A stretch of DNA of 38,555 bases from Halorientalis pallida (GTDB lineage Archaea; Halobacteriota; Halobacteria; Halobacteriales; Haloarculaceae): assembly GCF_004118325.1 (NCBI RefSeq), contig NZ_RDFA01000007.1, positions 174,092-212,646 of the forward strand. Direction: 5' to 3'. The translations under genes and the position numbers were made by a program. Numbering within the stretch: the first letter of the stretch is position 1; each line of letters begins with the position of its first letter. The notes under the pieces were generated by a model. It was not told the DNA's origin and did no database searches. It saw only the letters and a program-made list of their open reading frames with translations. Shown here piece after piece: positions 14,068-22,188 of the stretch.

Positions 14068-15285
14068 ATGGAGATTCAGCGTACCCCTGTCGTCAAACTC
14101 TCCGTCCCCGACGAGCGCCGCGACGACCTGAAACGGACGATGAACACGTTTCGGGACGCCGCACAGCGATTTGCCGACCGGGGCTGGGACGGGGACGACG
14201 ACGGGTACGTAATAACGTCGCGCTCTCGACTTCAGCCGCTCGTCTACGACGAGATACGGGAAGACACAGGGCTACACGCCGATTTGACGGTGGCCGCTGT
14301 CAACCATGCCGCCGACGCACTCACTGGTTGCGTAGACAGGATAAAAGAGGGAGAACGTACCTCGAAGCCCGTATTCACGTCGAACACGACTGTCTACAAC
14401 ACCAACGCGATAAGCTACTTCGACAGCTATTGTTCGTTGGCCGCATACGGTAGTGGGCGTGTCCATGCCGAGTACGTCTACCCGGACGACTCACCCCAAG
14501 CTGAATACATGGAGAGCGACGAGTGGCAGAAACAGGGCGCGAAACTCCGCTACGACCGCCAGACAGACACCTACTACCTACACGTTTCCGTCAAACAGGA
14601 ACGCGACGAGTCGTCGGAAGAAACCGAGAGCCGAACAGTTCTCGGCGTAGACCGGAACGTGGACGGGTATCTGGCCGTCACCAGCACAGGTGCGTTCATC
14701 GGCAACGCTGACCTGCTGAATCACAAACGCCGCGAGTACGAACACCGCCGCGCTCAACTGCAACAGCAGGGCACGCGAAGCGCACACCTAACAATTCAGT
14801 CCATCGGTGACACCTTCGCCAACTGGTCAGAGAACTTCCTCCACCAAACGTCGAAACGGCTGGTCGAAGAAGCCGTGTCACAGGGCTGTTCCGTTATCGT
14901 CTTCGAGGACTTGGAACAGATACGGGAACGTATCTCGAACGCCTCGAAATTCCAGCAGTGGGCGTTCCGCGAATTGAAACGCCAGACGACGTACAAAGCC
15001 CGTAGCGAAGGAATCGCCGTCGAGTCAGTCCATCCTGCGTACACCAGTCAACGGTGTAGTCACGCCGACTGTGGCTTCACGCACGAAGACAACCGCGACG
15101 GCGACGACTTTGGCTGTCAGAAGTGCGGCAAAGAGCTACACGCCGACTACAACGCGGCACGGAATATCGCACACAGGTACGTCCAGAACCGGCTCAAGTC
15201 TGGTTCTGGACGGGCGCCCCATCACCTCGCCCTCAAGTCGGGGACGTTGAACGGGAACGGCGATTACACGCCTTCCACAGTATAG
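14068..15285 (+). CDS. tnpB: TnpB RNA-guided nuclease
   Basis: This 405-aa protein has the RuvC-type triad D195 (VLGVDRN), E280 (VIVFEDLE) and D360 (LHADYNAARN), and a zinc finger with C330/C335 and C350/C353 (CSHADCG...CQKCG). TnpB proteins use an RNA from the element's right end (reRNA) to cut DNA at the donor site after excision, keeping the element in the population. Length and motifs are complete, so it should be active. A TATA-like TATTTATATATA stands at 14031-14042. The start MEIQRTPVVKLSVP is typical. Confidence 0.95.
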   Translation: MEIQRTPVVKLSVPDERRDDLKRTMNTFRDAAQRFADRGWDGDDDGYVITSRSRLQPLVYDEIREDTGLHADLTVAAVNHAADALTGCVDRIKEGERTSKPVFTSNTTVYNTNAISYFDSYCSLAAYGSGRVHAEYVYPDDSPQAEYMESDEWQKQGAKLRYDRQTDTYYLHVSVKQERDESSEETESRTVLGVDRNVDGYLAVTSTGAFIGNADLLNHKRREYEHRRAQLQQQGTRSAHLTIQSIGDTFANWSENFLHQTSKRLVEEAVSQGCSVIVFEDLEQIRERISNASKFQQWAFRELKRQTTYKARSEGIAVESVHPAYTSQRCSHADCGFTHEDNRDGDDFGCQKCGKELHADYNAARNIAHRYVQNRLKSGSGRAPHHLALKSGTLNGNGDYTPSTV

Positions 15286-15340
15286 TGGATAGACCGGGAG
15301 TCCACCGACAAACCTCGGCGTTCACGCCGAGGTAGGTGAT
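15150..15340 (+). ncRNA. Probable reRNA (omega RNA) of the TnpB element
   Basis: TnpB guide RNAs overlap the 3' end of tnpB and run through the right end of the element, with the guide reading into flanking DNA. Here the final hairpin ACCTCGGCG-TTCA-CGCCGAGGT (15312-15333) would be the conserved scaffold part, and the guide would begin near GTGATATAGACTGGG. Start and end are inferred from the family, not seen directly. Confidence 0.5.
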
Positions 15341-15460
15341 ATAGACTGGGAACCGCCATCCTAGTGGAGGCAATAACGGCCAAATCTTCGTCCGCCCGTT
15401 CACCCTTTCGAGATGGATTTCTATTCCAAGGATAGCTATCCATTCAGATTGGTGAAACGG

Positions 15461-16294
15461 TCATCGGACGACTGTGACGGGTGCAGGTGACCGTCTTGCA
15501 ACGGTCTCTGCGACACTCCCGAGGAGCAGCCTGGATACACCAGAACGACCGTGGCTCCCCATAATCACGTGATCAATGTCGTGTTCGTCGACGTACTTGC
15601 AGATCGCATAGGCCGGCCTATTTGGCCCCCATTCGACGACTGTCGTTGTCGTGACGTTGGCACCGTACTCTCGAGCGAGGTCTTTTGCGTCCGCCAGCAA
15701 TTGCTCTGCTTCGGCTTCGATCTGTTCATACTCTGCTTCGGAGTGGACCAGTTGCCCTTCGCCGTAGTGTGTTTCCATCGGATCGATTGCGTGGAGTACC
15801 GTTGTTTCGACGGCTGGAAAGATTGAATATGCATATTCGAGTGCATTTCTCGACTGTTCTGAGCCGTCGATTGGAACGAGATGGTGCTTTTCGCCCACCC
15901 GTTGCTGTGGGCGGACGATCGTGACGGGAACGGGTGCCCGTCGCAGGACCTGCTCGGCAACACTCCCCAACAGGATTCGTGCGGACCGCTCTCTGCCGTG
16001 GCTTCCAATCACGATTTCGTCGACATCATGTTCCTCGCTGGCGGTCACGATCTCACGGCTCGGGTGCCCGACGCATGTCTCTGTTTTCACCTCGATATCG
16101 TGGCGCTCGGCGACATCGAGTAACTCAGCAAATATTCGGTCAGGTCGCAGCTCGTCGTCTGCTGGATCGGTGTATCGAGGATTGGTGACGTGAATGAGCG
16201 TGATTTCCCCATCTGGGAACGTGGCTATGGCGTGTTCGAGCGCGTCTTTCGAGAGTGGCGACCCATCTGTCGGTACTAACACTTTTCGTGGCAT
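15461..16294 (-). CDS. Tandem universal stress protein
   Basis: This 277-aa protein consists of two UspA domains. Each opens with the nucleotide-site strand (KVLVPTDGSPLSKDALEHA; HHLVPIDGSEQSRNALEYA) and ends with the ATP-binding loop (GSHGRERSARILLGSVAEQV; GSHGRSGVSRLLLGSVAETV). Both loops have the full Gly/Ser set, so both halves should bind ATP. Usp proteins help survival under starvation or stress. It is encoded alone on the minus strand next to a CBS protein with the same orientation, about 195 bases apart, which suggests a shared stress or energy-sensing role but not one transcript. Confidence 0.9.
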   Translation of the reverse strand: MPRKVLVPTDGSPLSKDALEHAIATFPDGEITLIHVTNPRYTDPADDELRPDRIFAELLDVAERHDIEVKTETCVGHPSREIVTASEEHDVDEIVIGSHGRERSARILLGSVAEQVLRRAPVPVTIVRPQQRVGEKHHLVPIDGSEQSRNALEYAYSIFPAVETTVLHAIDPMETHYGEGQLVHSEAEYEQIEAEAEQLLADAKDLAREYGANVTTTTVVEWGPNRPAYAICKYVDEHDIDHVIMGSHGRSGVSRLLLGSVAETVARRSPAPVTVVR

Positions 16295-16489
16295 AGCAGA
16301 TAGTTCGGCTCCAACTGTGTTAGAAATTATCTCGGGATTTCTGAGACTCTACTGTGGATGAGAGTTACGCTGCAACCACTCCGAATCCTCGCTACTTCTC
16401 ACCTGAATGGTAGTTGCTCTCCTACCTTCGGCATGAGCCTCGCTGAGTTCTGCATGAGCCCGCATGGAAATAGTGTATTATCTCTGACC

Positions 16490-16894
16490 CTACGCGACAG
16501 AGGATTGCTCGACATCCGAGAGGTAGGCCGTGAGGTCTGTCGTCGAGAGCATTCCAATAACACCTTCCTCGTCGTCGACGACGGGGAGGTGCTGGATACC
16601 GTAGGTGATCATCTTGTCCGCGGCGTCGCGGATGGAGTCCTGTGCATCGACCGTGACGACCTGGTCGGTCATGTACCGCTCGACGGTCATGTTTGCCTTT
16701 GGCTGGCTTTTGGCAACGATGCGGACGAAGTCTGTACTCGTGAGAATACCTTTCAATTGATTGTGGCTGTCGACGACAACGAGCGATCCAATCTCCTTTT
16801 CGAGCAGGATGTCGGCAGCTTCCTCGACGAGGGTGTCCGGTGAAATGGAGATGGTACCTGATGACATCAGACGGGCGACGAAAATATCATCCAT
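16490..16894 (-). CDS. Two-CBS-domain protein
   Basis: This 134-aa protein is made of two CBS domains: VARLMSSGTISISPDTLVEE...LKGILTSTDFVRI and VERYMTDQVVTVDAQDSIRD...VIGMLSTTDLTAYL. Paired CBS modules bind adenine nucleotides and act as energy or ionic-strength sensors. No effector domain is attached, so this is a standalone sensor that must act through a partner. Its start at 16894 follows an ordinary AT-containing upstream region. The stop lies about 195 bases from the Usp start. Confidence 0.9.
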   Translation of the reverse strand: MDDIFVARLMSSGTISISPDTLVEEAADILLEKEIGSLVVVDSHNQLKGILTSTDFVRIVAKSQPKANMTVERYMTDQVVTVDAQDSIRDAADKMITYGIQHLPVVDDEEGVIGMLSTTDLTAYLSDVEQSSVA

Positions 16895-17064
16895 GATCCT
16901 ACACTGGACGGTCGGCCGCTAATGCTTATTGGTACGGATTAGCAACCGAACATCGAGTTCTCGCGACACTGTTTTACTCGTTAGGAATATCTCCGGATCG
17001 CTGTAGAGTAAGTGCACACGGCCCATTTTCTCACCGTGGGCGCAGGATGAGTTACCTTGCGGGT

Positions 17065-17217
17065 TCACCACTCTAGCTCGTACTGAGCTACTTCAGATGA
17101 TCCACATACAGGACAGCTCCTGCCAGCGTTGTCGATACGTGAGCCACAGTGACGACACTCACAAAATCTATTCCTCTCCCGTTGTCCTGTGACCGCGCGC
17201 TTGATTCGGTTGATCAT
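17065..17217 (-). CDS. Zinc microprotein, 50 aa
   Basis: MINRIKRAVTGQRERNRFCE is followed by CRHCGSRIDNAGRSCPVCGS and ends in VAQYELEW. Two CxxCG knuckles (CRHCG and CPVCG) should bind one zinc ion. The 48-aa protein at 18425-18571 is a clear paralogue (ICECRHCGTTVDSTSEACSLCGRTG). The start at 17217 follows a TATA-like box within the 51-bp repeat at 17225-17275, at the leaderless distance. The longer frame of 182 aa is mostly out-of-frame sequence and is rejected. Small CxxCG proteins are common regulators or adaptors in haloarchaea; the function of this one is unknown. Confidence 0.65.
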   Translation of the reverse strand: MINRIKRAVTGQRERNRFCECRHCGSRIDNAGRSCPVCGSSEVAQYELEW

Positions 17218-17224
17218 GGGTATT

Positions 17225-17275
17225 GGTGCATGAGCGAGAATCGGTAAATAGGCCAGCCAGTCGCACTGGAACTGA
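17225..17275 (-). repeat. 51-bp repeat with promoter-like core, copy 2
   Basis: This copy matches 13876-13926. On the minus strand it carries CCTATTTACCG, a TATA-like box about 25-30 bases before the microprotein start at 17217. It therefore looks like a duplicated promoter fragment rather than a mobile-element end. Confidence 0.65.
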
Positions 17276-17392
17276 AAACTACAGGACAGCGCAGTGATCA
17301 CGAATCCTGCGTCAGCCGAGTGTCTGACGGCCGTTCCGATGAATCGTGCCCCCTCTGCAGACGAGTCTTTCTGCCCACGTTCGCGCCGCACG

Positions 17393-17421
17393 TTTTTGTG
17401 TGCCCCTGAGGGGTGCGGGGC
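17393..17421 (+). promoter_or_regulatory. GC-block element, copy B (before TFB gene)
   Basis: TTTTTGTGTG is followed by CCCC-TGA-GGGG-TGC-GGGGC. It ends 23 bases before the ATG at 17445, and GGAATACGAAC follows just before the start, similar to the GAAATACGA before the SWIM gene. Confidence 0.7.
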
Positions 17422-17444
17422 AAGCAAGTCCCCGGAATACGAAC

Positions 17445-18425
17445 ATGACTTCGAGAGAAATCTACGAGTGTGGCTTCGATGAGGACGATGGAAAAACAAT
17501 CGCTGCGACTGAGTGTCCCGATTGTGCGGGATCACTTGAAACGGATGGCGGCGAAACTGCCTGTGCCGATTGTGGCCTGATTCTCGACGAGTATCGCCTC
17601 GACCATGCGGCACGGCCTTTCTCCCGTCCGAGTAACGAGCAGAACCGAAAGCGGACTGGCCCGCGACTCACCCAGGCACGTCACGATCGAGGGCTGTCCA
17701 GCGAGATCGGCTTCAAGAGAGATGCGAAGGGAAACAGCCTCTCGAACCGTAAACAACGGCAACTTGGTCGCCTTCGTCGCGAGCACAATCGGGCACGCTG
17801 GCGGAGCAAGGCCGAACGGAATCTTGGACAGGCCTGTACGGAAATCGCTCGACTCACAAGCGCGTTAGAACTCCCCAGAAGTGTCCGTGAAGAAGCCTCC
17901 AAGCTCTATCGAGAGGGACAACAAGAAGACCTGATCCACGGGCGGTCGATCGAAGGGATCGCAGCCGGCGCTGTGTATGCGGCCTGTCGCCGAAGCAAGC
18001 ACACCAGAACACTCACAGACGTTGCCGAGGTCGCGCGGTGTTCTGACCAGCAAGTGTGGAATGGCTACAGTACGCTGAACCGGGAACTCCAGATGGCGGT
18101 TCGCCCCCTGTTTCCGGTCGAGTTCATCCCGACACTCGCATCGACACTCGATCTGGAATCCGAGATTGAATTCTACGCTCGGACACTCGCAGAAGCAGCG
18201 ACGGAGGCGGGAATCACGACTGGTTGTAACCCAGCAGGGGTTGCTGGCGGCTGTCTCGCGGTTGCGGTCGACGCCTTTGAGGAACCGATCACACAGTTAG
18301 CAATCGCCGATGCAGCGGACGTGTCACCAGCGACGATCAGGGCCAAGCGAAACGCGATCTGGGACCTGGAGCGGACGAACGAGCTTGACCCCAACACGTC
18401 TGGGTCTTCGGTGGTGGTCGAGTGA
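17445..18425 (+). CDS. tfb: Accessory transcription factor B (TFB)
   Basis: This 326-aa TFIIB homologue recruits RNA polymerase to TBP-bound promoters. It has a zinc ribbon with C24, C27, C40 and C43 (CPDC...CADCG), a B-reader/linker (GPRLTQARHDRGLSSEIGFK...NSLSNRKQRQLGRLRR) and two cyclin-like repeats (about 125-215 and 225-315, including GRSIEGIAAGAVYAACRRSK). The start at 17445 (MTSREIYECGF) is preferred over a frame that begins 33 codons earlier and crosses the GC-block element. The stop overlaps the next ATG (TGATG). Haloarchaea carry several TFBs with different promoter preferences; this copy sits in accessory DNA and may direct the element's own genes. Confidence 0.93.
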   Translation: MTSREIYECGFDEDDGKTIAATECPDCAGSLETDGGETACADCGLILDEYRLDHAARPFSRPSNEQNRKRTGPRLTQARHDRGLSSEIGFKRDAKGNSLSNRKQRQLGRLRREHNRARWRSKAERNLGQACTEIARLTSALELPRSVREEASKLYREGQQEDLIHGRSIEGIAAGAVYAACRRSKHTRTLTDVAEVARCSDQQVWNGYSTLNRELQMAVRPLFPVEFIPTLASTLDLESEIEFYARTLAEAATEAGITTGCNPAGVAGGCLAVAVDAFEEPITQLAIADAADVSPATIRAKRNAIWDLERTNELDPNTSGSSVVVE

Positions 18426-18571
18426 TGTTCGATGTCATCAGTCGAGTTCTGGGACGATCACGTGCTGTGACGATCTGTGAGTGCCGTCACTGTGGGACAA
18501 CTGTCGATTCCACTAGCGAAGCCTGTTCACTCTGTGGTCGGACAGGAATTGCAGTGTATCGGATAGAGTAA
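18425..18571 (+). CDS. Zinc microprotein coupled to TFB, 48 aa
   Basis: MFDVISRVLGRSRAVTICE is followed by CRHCGTTVDSTSEACSLCG and ends GIAVYRIE. Two CxxCG knuckles bind a likely single zinc. Its ATG overlaps the TFB stop codon (TGATG), so the two are translationally coupled and the products may act together. It is paralogous to the microprotein at 17065-17217 on the other side of tfb. It was found by direct translation and is short enough to be missed by ordinary ORF cut-offs. Confidence 0.7.
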   Translation: MFDVISRVLGRSRAVTICECRHCGTTVDSTSEACSLCGRTGIAVYRIE

Positions 18572-18692
18572 CACAGAGAGGCATGGAACAGTTTCCAATG
18601 CGATTGTTTTGACGCCTTTTACGCTGAATGACCTGCTAAGCACGTCTGAGTATTTTGAATCTCGGTTTTTGTACCCTGTCTTGGAGCTGTGA

Positions 18693-18788
18693 TTAGAACG
18701 AACCGCCGATACCGATGTATACGAAAATGCCGACAACGGTTGCGACTACCTGAAGTACGAACAATATCGCGTAATCCTTGGGTTCCAT
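18693..18788 (-). CDS. 31-aa single-helix membrane microprotein
   Basis: Translation gives MEPKDYAILFVLQVVATVVG then IFVYIGIGGSF: a short charged front followed by about 23 hydrophobic residues and a Gly-rich end, as in small membrane-anchored subunits or regulators. The surrounding 465-bp region between tfb and the decarboxylase-like gene shows nothing else. Without homologues it is only a candidate. Confidence 0.4.
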   Translation of the reverse strand: MEPKDYAILFVLQVVATVVGIFVYIGIGGSF

Positions 18789-19036
18789 GTTACTCTGTCT
18801 CTGAACTATTGACTAAAGCCTGGGGAAGACTCATAGAAGAGTTTTACAAAATGCTTCGGTCGCGTGCGAGTCGGCCACTCTGGTGAGTCCACGCTCTATA
18901 TTGAGCAGATAGGGAAAGAGCACTAAACAGGTATGCGATCCGGTCTATGACACTCTGGGAAGAGAAACCTACGGAAATCCGGTGCATGAGACTTTTTCGG
19001 TAATTCTCTTAGAACGTCACGCTGGTCGTAATGCTG

Positions 19037-19786
19037 TCAGCCGTCGGTGTGATAGTTCTTGAAAACGCGCCCCTGTGGATAGGTGAATGTGACCGTCCCA
19101 TAGAGGACAGACGGTGTCGATAGTGGTTCAATTGGCGCGAATTCTTGAAAGCCGGCGTCATCCGGGAACGAGAACGTAATGTCTTCGACATCTGCCTCGT
19201 AGAGTTCACTCGTGAACGGAATCGGGAACTCTACGAGTTCGTCGATATCTGGCCGGTCGCCAGTCGGGTCTGGCACCTGCTTGTGGGAATAGTAGTTGAG
19301 GTGTCCGGTGAGGGTATCGATTTGTGTCTCACCGACCGTTGCCTCGGTTTCGATGACTGGGTCACCATCGACCGAGAGTGTCGAGGTTAGATGGCCGTCA
19401 TCTTCTTTCCACGAACACGAACCCGCTCGAACGGGGAGTCCACCGATCTCTCGATTGTACTCTCTCATGGCACGGGAGTCATTCCAGTAGCCAACCCAGA
19501 ATCGCCCTGGAACAGGTAGTTCGCCATTGGCGTTGCTGAGCGCACGGCTATCGTGTCCTTCGATCTCGACGGTCAAGTACGTGAGTGAGTACGGGTCGAG
19601 ATGGCTGGTTTGGTCGGCCGAGGGGACACGGTACATATTCATCTGGATGAGATTGTTCGGATGCGGCTCTAGCCCTGGCGGCAATGCAGCCGAGAGTACA
19701 TCTGGATCTGCTTCGTAGCCGACGATGAGCATCTGTGTATTCTTGATTATCTGCGGTGCCGGGATTTCTGTGGTTGTGTCGGTCAT
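19037..19786 (-). CDS. Acetoacetate decarboxylase-like protein
   Basis: This 249-aa protein has the ADC-family build: an N-terminal MLIVGYEADPDVLSAALPPGLEP, a central ALSNANGELPVPGRFWVGYW, the REIGGLP segment and the C-terminal GTVTFTYPQGRVF. ADC uses a Schiff-base lysine in the segment REx2Gx-PKK. Here that place reads REIGGLPVRAG, with V119-R120 where the Lys pair is expected. The protein may therefore be an ADC-fold enzyme with another chemistry, or may bind a ligand only. It lies 69 bases downstream of a hydrolase gene on the same strand, probably in one operon. Confidence 0.75.
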   Translation of the reverse strand: MTDTTTEIPAPQIIKNTQMLIVGYEADPDVLSAALPPGLEPHPNNLIQMNMYRVPSADQTSHLDPYSLTYLTVEIEGHDSRALSNANGELPVPGRFWVGYWNDSRAMREYNREIGGLPVRAGSCSWKEDDGHLTSTLSVDGDPVIETEATVGETQIDTLTGHLNYYSHKQVPDPTGDRPDIDELVEFPIPFTSELYEADVEDITFSFPDDAGFQEFAPIEPLSTPSVLYGTVTFTYPQGRVFKNYHTDG

Positions 19787-19855
19787 TGTGGTCTCCTGAG
19801 TGTCCTGTTATACATTTTCGAGTGCCGGTGTGTGAATCTCTGATCCGTGGGTTGG

Positions 19856-21223
19856 CTACCGGTTGCGTTCGATACCGAAATCCGACGGTTTCAGGACTTC
19901 AGGTACCGGTTCATCGCGAACACCACGAATGTCATCCAGAACTGGCTTGAGGTACGCGGGGAACAGATCCGGTGCCTCAGCCATCGGGAAGTGCCCGACT
20001 GCCTGCATCTCGTGGGCGGTTGCGCCGTCACCGATAGCAGCCGCGGCCTCACGTGCGTCGTCAGGATTGGTCAGGTAATCGTACTCGCCGTTCATGAGAT
20101 ACATCCGAACCTGCGAGGCATCGATATCGTCGGCCGAGTCGCGATAATCGTGTTCGACCGAATAATAGTAGAGATCGCCTTTGAGGACGCCATTAGCACC
20201 CTGTTCATAGTTATAGAGGGTTTCTCGCCGGGCCCATTCCGGTGACTGTGGTGCCATGAGCCCCCAGGTCGCATACGAGATTACGTCGTTTGCATTGATG
20301 TGGGGATGATCGAGCCACTGAATGTAGAAACCGGGCGTAAACAGCCCTGCTTCGAGGCCGATGAGTGCCCGAAATCGTTCTGGATACCAATCGCCGAGTT
20401 CGAGGGTAATCGTGCCACCCATACTCGACCCGATGAACACAGGATCATCCAGTTCGAGTGCATCCGCAATCGAGACGATGGTGTCGGTGAACCGTTCGGC
20501 CGTGAGATCGTATTGTTCGCTCCACCACGATTCACTCGATGGCGGGAGTGACTTCCCGTGTCGTGGGAGGTCGTAGGCGATCACCCGGAAGTGTTCGGTA
20601 ATATCGTCGTTGTTGAGGACGTGACGCCACTGCTGATTGTTACAGCCGGCAGTGTGTTGACACAGGAGTGGGATCCCATCCTCAGGGCCGGCTTCCTCGT
20701 AGTAGATTCGGTGTGGGACACCATCGAGATCAATCGTGACGAACTGTCCTGTGATCGCTTCGTTCGAGGGTTCGCTCGGTCGTGTCGATCCCGCTGTGCG
20801 TGGTTCGCCACTCTGCTCTGTGATTCGCATGAGGTCCAGCGCACGCTGAATTGCGCGGAAGTTCTGGAAGATCACCTTGTGATCGCCAGCGAGATCGAAG
20901 TATCCCTCTTCGCCCTTCACTGCCGTTCGATAGAACGATGCAAATACCTCGTTGTGGTGGGATGGCGGGACCTCCTCCGTGAATTGATTCCAGGCATCTG
21001 GCGATCCGATGACGCTGAACGACCACGAATCGTCGAGGCCGGGTGTGCGTACATCCTGAACCTCGCCATCGTACATATCGATGAGATAAGTATCTTCACC
21101 GATGGCGACGACGAAATTCTCATCGAATGCCTGTCGACCATGTAGGGTCATTTCCGGGTCGGAACTGACGATTTCTGTATAACGATTCCACCAGTCATCA
21201 CTTGCAAATTCTGCGTCTGTCAT
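19856..21223 (-). CDS. Alpha/beta hydrolase with SCP2-like N-terminus
   Basis: This 455-aa protein starts MTDAEFASDDWW (the longer frame adds 12 unlikely residues). Residues 1-130 resemble an SCP2-type lipid-binding domain (NENFVVAIGEDTYLIDM-like strand set, then GEEGYFDLAGDHKVIFQNFRAI). Residues 160-430 are an alpha/beta hydrolase: oxyanion strand LLCQHTAG, nucleophile S267 in GSSMGG, acid near D382 (NGEYDYL) and H411 (AVGHFP). The pairing of a lipid-binding domain with a hydrolase suggests a bulky hydrophobic ester or lactone substrate. It is first in an operon with the ADC-like gene, pointing to a two-step degradation or detoxification. The SCP2 call is weaker than the hydrolase call. Confidence 0.8.
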   Translation of the reverse strand: MTDAEFASDDWWNRYTEIVSSDPEMTLHGRQAFDENFVVAIGEDTYLIDMYDGEVQDVRTPGLDDSWSFSVIGSPDAWNQFTEEVPPSHHNEVFASFYRTAVKGEEGYFDLAGDHKVIFQNFRAIQRALDLMRITEQSGEPRTAGSTRPSEPSNEAITGQFVTIDLDGVPHRIYYEEAGPEDGIPLLCQHTAGCNNQQWRHVLNNDDITEHFRVIAYDLPRHGKSLPPSSESWWSEQYDLTAERFTDTIVSIADALELDDPVFIGSSMGGTITLELGDWYPERFRALIGLEAGLFTPGFYIQWLDHPHINANDVISYATWGLMAPQSPEWARRETLYNYEQGANGVLKGDLYYYSVEHDYRDSADDIDASQVRMYLMNGEYDYLTNPDDAREAAAAIGDGATAHEMQAVGHFPMAEAPDLFPAYLKPVLDDIRGVRDEPVPEVLKPSDFGIERNR

Positions 21224-21400
21224 AGTGTGTTTAGACCAGTATATGTGTGTGGTTACCACACACGCCGTACGGAGATAGAAATTGAACGGATTCTATAATA
21301 AAGACCGTCTGAAACCCAGAGACGGTTTACAGGTGGTCGAGGCGAATGCCTGGGGCTTGACCTGTTATCCGACTGGATCCGTTCGTATTCGGTCCTCTCT

Positions 21401-21427
21401 GTTTTGCGCCCTGCGGGGCGAGGGCGC
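21401..21427 (+). promoter_or_regulatory. GC-block element, copy D (before SprT-like gene)
   Basis: GTTTT is followed by GCGCCC-TGC-GGGGCGA-GGGCGC. The outer six bases pair perfectly and the base pairs differ from the other copies in a compensatory way (GCGCCC/GGGCGC rather than TGCCCC/GGGGCA). It ends 23 bases before the GTG start at 21451. Confidence 0.55.
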
Positions 21428-21450
21428 ACTTCGTGTGCCCCTGAGCACTC

Positions 21451-22056
21451 GTGAGAAAACAATCGACACTCGACGCTGACCGATTTCACCGACTGATCCA
21501 GAAACAAGATCCACAGAGCAAAGCGGCACTGCTTGAACGCGCACCGGCGTACGCACAGACAGTCGACCTCGACGTTGACGTTCATCTAATCGACTGGGAA
21601 ATCTCCGAACGAGCAAAGCGCTATGCTGGCTGTTGTGAGTACAACCACCTGACCGAACAGATTACGATCACGCTCGCCTGGGCTGCCTATCAGGAATACG
21701 GGTGGGCGGAGTTCACTGGAACGATCAGACACGAACTCGTCCACGCCTGGGAGTTCCAGCATTTCGGCGATTCCACGCATGGCACGCGATTTCTCCAGAA
21801 AGCCCGCGAGATCGATGCGCCACGCTACTGCCGACCATTCACCGAGGCTCGCCTCCAGCTCGTCTGTACCAACGAAGACTGTGGCTGGCACCTCGACCGA
21901 CACCGGGCCTCGAAGTCAGTGACCAATCCCGATGACGGCTACCGCTGTGGTCGCTGTAAGCATCGTTACGAAGTCCAACACGTCGACTCTGGTGCGTGCT
22001 GGCGGACGAACGACGAGTACGAACGGGTTCGACAGTGGCTGGGAAAGGATTGGTAG
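21451..22056 (+). CDS. SprT-like zinc metallopeptidase
   Basis: This 201-aa protein has the HELVH motif (H94, E95, H98 in TIRHELVHAWEFQHF) followed by a further His (HGTRFLQKA), and a C-terminal zinc ribbon (LVCTNEDCGW...YRCGRCKH). This is the SprT/Spartan layout. Eukaryotic Spartan cleaves proteins crosslinked to DNA; haloarchaeal members are uncharacterised. I accept the GTG at 21451 (MRKQSTLDADRF) because a GC-block element sits at the same distance as in the other three genes. It may act on relaxase- or recombinase-DNA adducts made by mobile elements, which is inference. Confidence 0.85.
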   Translation: MRKQSTLDADRFHRLIQKQDPQSKAALLERAPAYAQTVDLDVDVHLIDWEISERAKRYAGCCEYNHLTEQITITLAWAAYQEYGWAEFTGTIRHELVHAWEFQHFGDSTHGTRFLQKAREIDAPRYCRPFTEARLQLVCTNEDCGWHLDRHRASKSVTNPDDGYRCGRCKHRYEVQHVDSGACWRTNDEYERVRQWLGKDW

Positions 22057-22132
22057 TGCTGTAATCTGACTGTTCTCTGGACGACCCTAGGGACGCTTTC
22101 TCCACACTGGCTAGATCTCTGCAAGCCAGGTT

Positions 22133-22187
22133 GGCTCACACTGTACACACGAGAAGGGCTAAGTAGTCTGGCTCACAATGTACACAT
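22133..22187 (+). promoter_or_regulatory. Doubled GGCTCACAnTGTACACA operator
   Basis: GGCTCACACTGTACACAC (22133-22150) and GGCTCACAATGTACACAT (22170-22187) are direct repeats 37 bases apart, and the second ends one base before the ATG of the antitoxin. This is where an RHH repressor would bind to control its own transcription. Confidence 0.7.
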
Positions 22188-22188
22188 A

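Larger units (their letters stand above)
13945..15345 (+). mobile_element. IS1341-type (IS200/IS605 group) element, tnpB only
   Basis: The element holds a single intact tnpB and no tnpA, so it depends on a transposase elsewhere. Both ends carry subterminal hairpins with the same TTCA loop: CCCGCCG-TTCA-CGGCGGG (13954-13972 region) on the left and ACCTCGGCG-TTCA-CGCCGAGGT (15312-15333) on the right. These single-strand hairpins are what the Y1 transposase recognises in this group. Elements of this type make no target duplication, so the exact outer ends are approximate. Confidence 0.8.

Noticed and set aside
16895..17064. Possible small gene or RNA between the CBS protein and the zinc microprotein
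   Set aside because: No reading frame, hairpin or promoter pattern stood out in these 170 bases.
22133..22187. CRISPR-like repeat pair
   Set aside because: There are only two copies, directly in front of an antitoxin gene, with no array and no cas genes. It fits an operator much better.
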